Below the pieces are notes generated by a model, which worked only from the letters and a program-made list of their open reading frames with translations, had not been told where the DNA came from and did no database searches. The translations under genes and the position numbers were made by a program. Below, piece by piece: positions 22,171 to 30,603 of a stretch of DNA of 64,000 nt (position 1 is the first letter of the stretch; each line of letters opens with the position of its first letter). This stretch comes from Gastracanthus pulcherrimus (Eukaryota; Arthropoda; Insecta; Hymenoptera; Pteromalidae), in contig OX424575.1 of NCBI GenBank assembly GCA_949152435.1, positions 78,770,473 to 78,834,472 on the forward strand, read 5' to 3'.

Positions 22171-22636
22171 TGTTCGCGCCGTTTAGAGTCATTCGTTATA
22201 TTCGAATTAAAAGATCGCTTGCGCGATCGCGTCGCTTTCTTCGCTATTCACCCATGTAAGAAGCCGGTCGTGCACGCGTTCTGAAATTACAAATTACTAA
22301 CTGCGCATTTAACCGCGTCGGCCGCATTTATTACACATATTCAAGGCAATTAAATTGATATAGTGTATAGATCAGGGCAGTATTCTGTTAATTGTTGTAC
22401 GTTGTTTTAAATACAGTGACAATAAACAACGCTTATATTCGTTATTGTTATTAACATCAAGTGTACTTTTTATTACTGAAAATCCTTTCCACTCTACTGT
22501 CGCATCGTTCTCAACAATAGGTAATACATCTGAAAGTTCTACGTATGTATGGGGTATTTGGCTGATAGCTTTTTTTGAATATCTTTTTACTGATTATGTA
22601 ATTCTCAACTCTGAGAGAATTACACAAACCCATACA
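22171..22636 (+). repeat. BEL/Pao 3' LTR (466 bp)
   Basis: Copy of the 5' LTR with the same ends, lacking about 156 internal bases. It is preceded by the purine-rich gagacgggcgg (22159-22169), a plausible polypurine tract, and followed by GACCT, the target duplication. Confidence 0.93.
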
Positions 22637-23190
22637 GACCTATATCTCCGATAGTGCAGAATATGTTACTAAAAGCCAAATTTTGTTTTGCTCAAGATCT
22701 CGACGTCAGAGCGGTAATACATAAGCATTTATCGTTCATTATCTCTCATTCTTCATTAATTCTTTTACCGATTCCTTGCGAAAAATATATTCGCAAATCC
22801 CACAAGTATTACACCATTGTGCCATATCGTCTAAATCTAGACAACCGGTACACACTTGCTGCGCTACGTAGAGATTAGGTATGTGCACTTTTCTCGTACT
22901 GCGATTTTGATAAGCAGTATCCTGGCGTGTCTCGAAATTGTAAAATATAAACAGATCTATTTTAAGAGTTCGTGGTTGGTTCAGAGCCTTTTTTTTCACG
23001 GCACCGTCATGTATTGGTCGCATATAACACATATCGTTAACTCTGTGACGCTTTTTACAAAATCTACAACAAAAAACACCGCATTCGTGCTTCCGCGTTT
23101 ACAATGTATCAACTTGCAACATTTTTTACATATTTTCAAAACATCGAATAATTTTGAGTTCAAACAGGGTTTCCACCGCAACTCTTAGCG
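22637..23190 (-). pseudogene. Polinton DNA polymerase B, N-terminal and exonuclease part
   Basis: From 23150 downward: CKKCCKLIHCK, then after a shift RKHECGVFCCRFCKKRHRVN and MCYMRPIHDG, a Cys/His-rich region typical of Polinton polymerases. Next come FIFYNFETRQD (about 22955-22922), the exonuclease I motif where the family has FYDFE; the catalytic Asp codon is AAT (Asn, 22937-22939). The segment VHIPNLYVAQQVCTGCLDLD and CNTCGICEYIF follows. The gene continues at 13317 on the other side of the BEL element; the upstream part was removed or displaced by the gypsy element. Confidence 0.85.
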
Positions 23191-25123
23191 ATGAGCAGTC
23201 ATACACAGGTGGCATATACTCCGGGACTAATGAAGATGATACCAACCGGCTACCAATGGAGGCTGCCAGAGCCACTTTTCCATTATACAGGAAATTATCC
23301 ATCACCGGATTCCAGTACGGGAACTCCCGCGGTACCAATGATCCCAAGACCAATACAATTGATTACACCAGCGTCAACGGCTTCGGAACCAACGTTACCT
23401 TCGATGCCAACCACCTCCTGCAATGGCACAAGCAACGATCGTCGGGGCCGGTCCGGGGACTAGTCAGATGGGACAACCCCTAGCAAGCTGTGACAATCCG
23501 ACAGGATCATCACAAAGCCAAACGCCACAGCAGGGGATAAACCTGAATGACAGTATTCAATATATCAGACAAGTAAAACATAGAGACCCCATAGCCAGTA
23601 ACCCAAGAAATGGAAACTCAACAGACACTAGCGACGTAAGCAACAAAGAAGATGAGGAGAATCGAGAAGAAGATGCCATTCCACAGGGGGCAGGACCATA
23701 CAAACGGATACTGCAGGAGTTTGAACAACTGAAAATGGCACAACATAGACTAATTCTCCTCCGAGAACCGGTATACGCGCCACAACCTCCGGTAATCCCA
23801 CATCCGGTAGCAAACCCACAGAATTACGTAGACACTCCGAGACCACCGAGGGGATCTCAAGAGAGAAGAGAGCGACCCAGGAATCACGGAGTGGCAGAGA
23901 TTCGGAGTCCTAAGGTGAACACCGTTCGTAGGTCAGCAGACCAGCAAACCGAATCATCAAAACAGAGAAGAGGAGAACGAAAGCGACTGTCATCGAATAA
24001 CTCGGAAAGTATCGTACTGAACCGAAGATCAGTAAAGAAGAGAGATAGCCGTAAAGTGAAAAACCGTAGACATAGGAGTTCGAGTAATAGTACCACAAGT
24101 AGCGACTGTAATATAACGTCATCAGACTCAGATAGCGACCACAATAAAAGAAGTAGAAAACACAGGAGAGGCCACAAACGGAACCAGTCGACATCGACTA
24201 GCGATTCGGAATATGAAGATAAGAAAGCGAAACAAAAAAATAAGAAATGTCATTCGAATGCAGACATAGCGGGGAAGAATGTTAAAATATTGCAGAGCTG
24301 AATCTAAAGTTCAATGGGGAAGATAAGGAGCCAGAGGAAATTTTAGACCGGCTGCAGGATTGCAAAGCAAGCCTAGCCATGAGCGACAGGGAGCTATTGA
24401 ATGCGTTACCATCGATATTTTCAAAAAATGCTAGCAGATGGTATCGATCAAAGCGACCGGACCTAAAATCATGGAAAGACTTTAAAAACGCGTTCAGAAG
24501 GCAGTATTTGGGCCACAGAGATGAAGAAGAAACGATGGCGGATTTACGGAACCGATCGATGGCAAAATGAAGAAAAGATTGCCAATTATATATCCTGCAT
24601 GGAATACATTGTCGACCACTTTAAGCGACCCCCATACAGGCAAACAATAGTAAAACAGGCCTATAAGGGCTTGAGGAAAGACTATCGACACTTCATGGCG
24701 GGGAAAGAAATTAAGACGCTTAAGGATATAGAGAAACTAGGGAGAATTTGGGAAAAGGAGAAAGAACTAGACGACCGGTTTGAAGAGCCTCCACCAAAGG
24801 AGAAGATGAGCATACCAGGTGCAGCATACTCTGGGACACCCTCAGTCCGTAAGGTAGCGGCAGCATGCGAGAAATTGAACCCAGAAAGCGACACTAGTGA
24901 CAGCGCATCAGCGATAACCAATCCTGCGAGAAAGAGAAATTGGAATAGAAAAGCGAAGAAAAAACAAAAACAAATAAATGCGGTAGCCGCTGCCAAGGAG
25001 AATCAAAGGCCTGAGGCCAGCGTACAAGCGACCCCAGTACAGCCAGCCTCGCACAACGCGACCGCAACAATGACGCACAGTACACCGCTGAATCCACTGC
25101 GACCGAGTTTTGTGCCCGCTTAG
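23191..25123 (+). pseudogene. gypsy copy 2: gag
   Basis: Frames alternate. The piece at 23191-23463 (MSSHTQVAYTPGLMKMIPTG) is Pro/Thr-rich. The piece at 23423-24301 is followed by an unusual Arg/Ser/Lys-rich basic block (RRSVKKRDSRKVKNRRHRSS and SRKHRRGHKRN). The conserved gag core is at 24302-24720: LNLKFNGEDKEPEEILDRLQ, SRWYRSKRPDLKSWKDFKNA FRRQYLG, and after a shift at about 24560 ISCMEYIVDHFKRPPYRQTI. This is the Retrotrans_gag fold that assembles particles. It ends with a Lys/Asn-rich linker and TAG at 25121-25123. Confidence 0.85.
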
Positions 25124-25254
25124 CAATGGTCTCCTCCCCAGAATGTTAACTCGTTTCAGGGTAGAGGTGGTCAGGCCCAAGGATTCACCGGACGATGCGC
25201 CTATAATATGAGAGGAACTAGAGACCAAAGTGGGCCTCCTGCCCAAATATACCA

Positions 25255-25460
25255 GTATATGATGCATGCTATACATGCCAGACGGTAGGGCACCGGGCAA
25301 GAGAATGTCCAGAAAGGACATGCTACTTATGTAGGGCGATGGGACACTATGCAAACGAATGTCCCAATAGACAGCCGGCATGGCAGTCTTCTCCAAATAA
25401 TCATGCCATGGGAAACGGGATGCAGGGGAGGCAGAAGAGTCCCATACCTCACCAGTAATC
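25255..25460 (+). pseudogene. gypsy copy 2: two CCHC zinc knuckles (nucleocapsid)
   Basis: CYTCQTVGHRAREC and CYLCRAMGHYANEC are two perfect C-x2-C-x4-H-x4-C knuckles 8 residues apart (25267-25362), in a frame different from the preceding ORF. They bind the genomic RNA in the family. A stop follows at PHQ (about 25458). No DTG protease motif was found between here and the RT. Confidence 0.88.
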
Positions 25461-25735
25461 GCAAACGGGACGAAACTGACAACAATAAAGGGAAGCCAGC
25501 ATAGCGCCCAACCGACCATACAGGAGAAGAGAATAGCGATCCCAGAGAAAGCGAAAATTAGCAGCGACCAAGAGAGAAGTGGTTCGATGATAGGCGAGGC
25601 AGCTAAAAGTATTAAGTCCATATTGTCAGATGGGGAGACTCACCCAGTATGGAATAATACTTCAAACAGCGGAGGATTAAATAGGACCTCACCAATAGCG
25701 ACCACAAAACCATTAAGTAGAGAGAGAGAGAGAGA

Positions 25736-25949
25736 GTAGTGAGAGCAACAAAATTCGGGAAGAGAGAAAAAGTAGAGAGTAGAGAGAGTAGTGAGACCAA
25801 CAAAATTCGAGAAGAGAGAGAAAAAGTAGAGAGTAGAGAGAGTAGTGAGAGCAACAAAATTCGAGAAGAGAGAGAAAAAGTAGAGAATAGAAAGAGTAGT
25901 GAGAGCAACAAAATTCGAGAAGAGAGAGGAAAAGCAGAGAATAGAGGGT
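25736..25949 (+). repeat. 54-bp tandem repeat, 4 copies, coding for an 18-residue charged repeat
   Basis: Units begin gtagtgagagcaacaaaatt at 25736, 25788, 25842 and 25896. The first is 52 bp, the others 54 bp. In frame with the following ORF they encode ESNKIREEREKVE-type repeats (S-S-E-S-N-K-I-R-E-E-R-E-K-V-E-x-R), predicted to be helical. They sit between nucleocapsid and RT, where the protease is expected. Confidence 0.9.
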
Positions 25950-26482
25950 TTCATAACAGTGGCATACAGAAATTCAGTGAAAACAGAGACAAAGTCGCAA
26001 GAAACGAGAGCGACTTAGCGACCATGAGAGAGCAGAGTGGCGATATTGGAGCAAGCAGTCAAAACAACTCTCAACAGCGCATCCAACGACTCCTGCGCCC
26101 GGTGATCGAAAGAGTGACAACCTTAACGATCCTCGAAGGGTCCGACGTAACGGCGCTCAATCCAACAGCTGACGAGCAGAAGGATTTCGAGCACCTAGCC
26201 CTCGTACGAGAGGCGGTCGACCTTCTGGAAGGATCACAGGTGTCCACTCCCACGTTGGAGGGTCCCTCCGCCTCTGTTACAGACTTAGATGTTGGGATGC
26301 CCACATCTAGTCTAGGGGGGGAGAGCAGCGTACTACGTACGTCGGAGGCCGCGCAACTTGAGGTTCCGGAACCAGGCGAAGACGAAGTCGTAGATGTCCT
26401 CTCCGCAGCCGCCATTAAACATCGGCCAAGGAGAATGTCACCCAAACTTCTGCAAGTATATAATAGAGCGATCGGCAAGTGA
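25739..26482 (+). pseudogene. gypsy copy 2: charged linker between gag and RT
   Basis: The ORF starts in the tandem repeat and continues through an acidic, Ser/Thr/Pro-rich region (VREAVDLLEGSQVSTPTLEG) ending in IKHRPRRMSPKLLQVYNRAI. It has no recognisable catalytic motif. In related elements this interval holds the protease and the start of RT; here it looks like an expanded linker or a rearranged protease region. Confidence 0.5.
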
Positions 26483-28857
26483 ATGGAGTAGCGCCCCGGT
26501 AATCATCAAGAAGCCAGACAGGAGTTATAGATTTTGTATAGATTATCGCGACCTCAACAAAGTGACCCGGAAGGATGCATATCCTATCAGGAGCATGGAT
26601 TCCATATTGGACAAATTGCGTAAAGCCAAATATTTGACCAAAATTGACCTCAAGCAAGCCTATTTTCAAGTACCGCTGGAGCAAAGCAGCAAGAAATTTA
26701 CAGCATTTGCAGTTCCGGGGTCAGGGCTTTGGCAATTCATAAAAATGCCCTTCGGATGAACGAATGCGCCCATGACCTTTCAACGCCTGATCGATGCTTT
26801 GTTTGGCGTCCAGCATGAACCACATGTGTTTGGATACTTGGACGACATCATTATAGCGACCGAGACCTTTGAGGAACATCTCCAATGGTTGGAAGTGGTC
26901 CTTAAGAAGCTGGTCGAAGCAGGATTGGTAGTAAATCGGAAAAAGTGCGAATTCTGCTGCTCGAGAGTGACGTACTTAGGTTTCTTGCTTGATAAAGATG
27001 GATTGCGACCAGACCCAGAAAAGGTATCCCCAGTGACAGAATATCCAGCGCCGAAGACCGTTAAGCAGCTGAGACGATTTCTGGGTATGGTAGGATGGTA
27101 CTCGCGATTCATTGAGAACGACTCAGAGATGAAAATTCCGTTAGTGAAGTTACTAAAAAAGGGGCAAGAATGGAAATGGGATAGCGACCAACAAGAGGCC
27201 TTTGAAGGTCTGAAGACGGCGCTAACGGTAGCTCCGGTCCTGGCAAGACCAGATTTTGGCAAAACCTTCACGGTCCAGAGCGATGCAAGCGGAGTGGCGA
27301 TTGGGGCGCTTTTGACATAGGAAGGGGATGATGGAGAGCACCCCATCGTATATGTGAGTAGAGTACTCACGGCAGCTGAAAGATACTATACCACGTCCGA
27401 AAGAGAATGCTTGGCGTTATTATGGGCCATTAAGAAGTTGCGACCAGACCTGGAAAGGTACGACTTCAAGGCCATCACCGACCAATGCGCCCTCCAATGG
27501 CTTCGTAATTTAAAGGACCCTACTGGACGACTAGCCCATTGGGCACTTGAAATGCAACAGTGGGACTTCGAAGTAATCCATCGGAAGGGCACTCTGCTGA
27601 AGGTGCCTGATGCGTTGTCCAGGATGTAGGAAGATGGAGGGAAAATAGCTGGATTTGAAGGGATATGGGACGAGCGATACGTAGCTAGGATGGAAGAAGT
27701 ACAAAGACACCCACACCGATTCCCAGACTGGCGAATCGAAGATGGCATGTTGTACAAATTTCGTAGCAACCCCCTATTAGACCCAGTGACATTTCGAGAA
27801 GAAGGATGGAGACTTGTCGTCCCAGTAGAGTACCGTGAGAGAGTGATGACGGAGAGCCACTCCATCACCTCCGCGGGACACCTGGGACTTGAGAAGACCT
27901 ATGACCGAGTGGCCCGCAAATACTACTGGCAAGGCATGTACTACGACGTGCGCCACTTCGTTTAGGCTTGTCTCGAATGCCAGAAGCACAAGGCCTCTCA
28001 GACGGGACCCATAGGGCTACTAGGCAAGAGAATTGTAGAGCGACCATGGGCCGTAGTGGCAGCAGATCTTATGGAATTTCCACCAAGTAAGAGTCAATTC
28101 AAATACTTGGTGGTATTCCAGGATCTCTTCACGCGGTGGATCGAGCTGAAGCCGCTGAGAAAGGCGGATGGCAAGTCGGTGGCTCGCGCCCTAGAGGAGC
28201 TCATCTTGTTTCGGTGGGAGACGCCAAACTACGTACTCACAGATAATGGGAAAGAGTTGATTAATAAGCACCTGACCGACACTCTGAAGGAGTATGGAGT
28301 GACCCATGTGACCACGCCACCGTACCATCCGCAAGCCAATCCAGTGGAGAGAAGCAACCAAACCCTAAAGACCATGATAGCGACCTTCGTAAAACAAGAC
28401 CATCGGTATTGGGATGCCCATCTTCATGAGTTCAGGCATGCACTCAACACTGCGATGCAAGCGACCACCAAGGTATCACCAGCCTTCTTGAATTATGGAC
28501 GAAACCCAAGGCCGGTGAAGAGTTTACGAAGAGAAGTAGAGCCAAAGCGACAAATTGTTAGTAGCGACCCCGAAGATTGGTTAGATAGAGTAAGAAGACT
28601 GGATGCCCTACAATCGTGGCAGGAAGGAGGCAACATTCCAGGTAGGGGACTCAGTAATGAGGGCAAACCATCACTTGTCAAACAAAGACAAGCGTTTTTC
28701 GGCTAAGTTAGCTGGCCGGTTTGACGGCCCGTTTGCCATCAAAGAAGTCAAGTCCCCGCTGGTATATGTGCTAAATATGGGGGAGGATAAAAGAATACCC
28801 GAGATGCACGTGAGTGAATTGAAGAGATATATTCCCCCAAGGGAAAAAGCCCAGTAG
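26394..28857 (+). pseudogene. gypsy copy 2: reverse transcriptase, RNase H and integrase
   Basis: One frame runs from about 26466 to 28706 with only four stops: TGA 26757, TAG 27318, TAG 27627, TAG 27963. RT: RFCIDYRDLNKVTRKDAYPI, LTKIDLKQAYFQVPLEQ, YLDD intact (FGYLDDIIIAT, about 26828-26860), YLGFLLDKDGLRPDPEKV. RNase H: VQSDASGVAIGALLT, YYTTSERECLALLWAIKKL. Integrase: HHCC site (TSAGHLGLEKTYDRV and CLECQKHK), D in VAADLMEFPPSK, D in LTDNGKELINKH, E in NPVERSNQTLKTM. A frameshift near 28640 moves into the C-terminal part (QVGDSVMRANHHLSNKDKRF, ending REKAQ, TAG 28855-28857). All catalytic residues seen are canonical. Confidence 0.93.
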
Positions 28858-29230
28858 TAGCAACCTTCTCCTTACAAGCGACCTTGAAGTGGTTATTTAT
28901 CGAGATGGCCAGTAAAGGAGAACAAACTGATCACTCTAGCGACCACAACAAAAATAGCGACCCATCCGAGACCCTAAGCATCGGCGACCAAGGGCATAAC
29001 CTGAGAACTCATTAGCGACCGAAACATGGAGTGACGGAGGCATACCCATGCCCAGTAAGTTGTTAAAAGTCTTGTTATTTATTTATTTATTGAACTTTTT
29101 TTTTGGATCTTATAATTTCCCCTATGGTCGCACAATCTATGAGCGCCATTGCTCTGTGGTCGGATTGGGAGTAGTAAGGTGGAGGTATTAATTTTTTTTG
29201 TTGTTTATTTTCAGTCTGACTAGTTATAAG

Positions 29231-29263
<33 letters not shown>

Positions 29264-29399
29264 TCTTATGAAAGCTCTGGTGCCGAGGGTTGTTCGGGAA
29301 TCGCGTTGATGGGATACAATGACCCAACTAGAGTCTCGTTTGTTTATTGGAATAAACAGTCCACTCTTGGCGGTGTATCCCGTTTAGGAGGGGAGAGTT
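28858..29399 (+). other. gypsy copy 2: spacer before the 3' LTR with polypurine tract
   Basis: Non-coding. Contains five GCGACC hexamers in 28878-29020, a (TA)n tract at 29229-29260, and the polypurine tract aggaggggagag at 29386-29397 directly before the LTR. In active elements the tract primes plus-strand DNA synthesis. Confidence 0.75.
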
Positions 29400-29939
29400 T
29401 GTGACGTGTATTTCACGTCCCAATGTTATTAAAACACGGGCAGTCAATCGCGACCAAGTCACCCGTCACCAGAGCCGAGCATGTTTGAGTAAATGGTTAT
29501 TGTTATTAATGGGAGGAATTATTATTTATTTGTTGAGGGAATGAGGATAAGGAGAGTCGCGACCGAGGAAAGCCGCAGACGAGCACACACACGCACACAC
29601 CCATACCAGCGGCACCAGCTGATCGCCGCAGCGACGACTGCTCGGAGCGAGCAACGACGACGAGCCTCTACACACACAAGCACAGCACCAACACCACTGC
29701 ACACTGTACGCGCGACCCTCTCTCTCTCGCTTGCTCTTTCTTCCTTGCCTCTCGAGGATGACGAGTCATTGCACGCGCACACACATACACACACGCGCGC
29801 GCGACCGCCCTCTCTCCCGATGCACCCAGACGCGGGAGGAGAGAGGATTCACAGCGGCAGCGGCGGCTCCCTCGAGGCACACCATCTCTGCTGTAGCTCC
29901 GAGAGAGAGAGGGATAGATAGATAGATAGATATACTTTT

Positions 29940-30603
29940 TATTCGTCAGAAGACAAAATCTTACAATTTCATGTACATGTAGTTGTATTTATAATTAAAA
30001 AATATCAGTCGGTTTAATATAATTGTTATCTTACTTTCACTTATTGCATATTTCTTATTAAAATAATAATTCACTTTATCAGTTCGTCAGTTTATAAAAT
30101 CTAAATGCAATGAACTAGTCACAGTCAAATATCACATAAAACGCTTCGTCAAAAAAAAAAAAAATAATAATACATAGAATAAAAAATAAATACAATAAAG
30201 ATAACATATAAATATAAGAATACATACACATACTTTGCTAAATCTTTGCGTACACTATCACGTCCAAACTTAAAACACACTCATTCATAACACTTTAACA
30301 ATCACGCTAATAAATACATTCACACCTAATTAACACTAAACATATTTAATAAATAAATAAATAAATTAATAAATAAATACGTCGAATAAATAAATAAACA
30401 AGATAAATAATTAAATTAAATAAATAAATAAATAAATTTAAATAAATAAATAAGTTAAATAAATAAATAAATAAGTTAAATAAATAAATAAATAAGTTTT
30501 AATAAATAAATAAATTAAATAAATAAGTTTTAATAAATAAATAAATTAAATAAATAAATAATTTAAATAAATAAAAAGCCTAAATAAATACTCGACTCAT
30601 TTT
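29940..30603 (-). other. LINE 3' UTR with TTTA-rich low complexity
   Basis: From 30340 to 30595 the plus strand is nearly pure (TAAA)n with interruptions such as taagtt; read as RNA it is a U-rich TTTA array. 29940-30340 is AT-rich with no ORF. The terminal tail is (TATC)n. Confidence 0.8.

Larger units (their letters stand above)
13318..22636 (+). mobile_element. BEL/Pao LTR retrotransposon inserted in the Polinton polymerase gene
   Basis: Bounded by LTRs 13318-13939 and 22171-22636 that start TGTTCGCGCC and end CCATACA. The 5 bases before the first LTR (13313-13317) and after the second (22637-22641) are both GACCT, a 5-bp target duplication as expected for BEL/Pao. Between them are a primer-binding site, gag with CCHC-like fingers, a DUF1758-like protease, RT, RNase H and integrase with a C-terminal extension, all plus strand. 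The body contains a later 2.1-kb composite insertion (about 15776-17935). Frameshifts and stops make it inactive. Confidence 0.95.
7190..23190 (-). mobile_element. Polinton/Maverick remnant, minus strand, interrupted by a BEL/Pao element
   Basis: Reading the minus strand from 23190 downward gives DNA polymerase B, packaging ATPase, a hydrophobic core-like protein, a conserved Polinton protein, integrase with chromodomain-like tail, a penton-like capsid protein and a small glycine-rich protein. This gene set is specific to Polintons. All genes carry stops and frameshifts. The cysteine protease and the double-jelly-roll major capsid protein were not found, and no terminal inverted repeats were identified. 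The right end is cut by the gypsy element at about 23190. Bases 13318-22636 are a later insertion and do not belong to it. Confidence 0.9.

Noticed and set aside
23040..23060. ctctgtgacgctttt as a possible remnant of the missing gypsy 5' LTR start
   Set aside because: Only 7 bases match the LTR start and the stretch is part of the Polinton polymerase coding sequence (RVND region).
24682..25621. Long minus-strand ORFs (up to 237 codons), Ser/Phe-rich
   Set aside because: Antisense shadows of the gypsy gag and linker, caused by their Lys/Glu- and Arg/Ser-rich codons.
25736..25949. Regular 54-bp repeats as a possible CRISPR array
   Set aside because: Repeats are contiguous without spacers, in-frame inside a retrotransposon, and the DNA is eukaryotic.
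29493..29925. ORFs of 64-142 codons rich in His, Thr, Arg
   Set aside because: They lie in CA/CT-rich low-complexity sequence of the gypsy LTR and show no domain.
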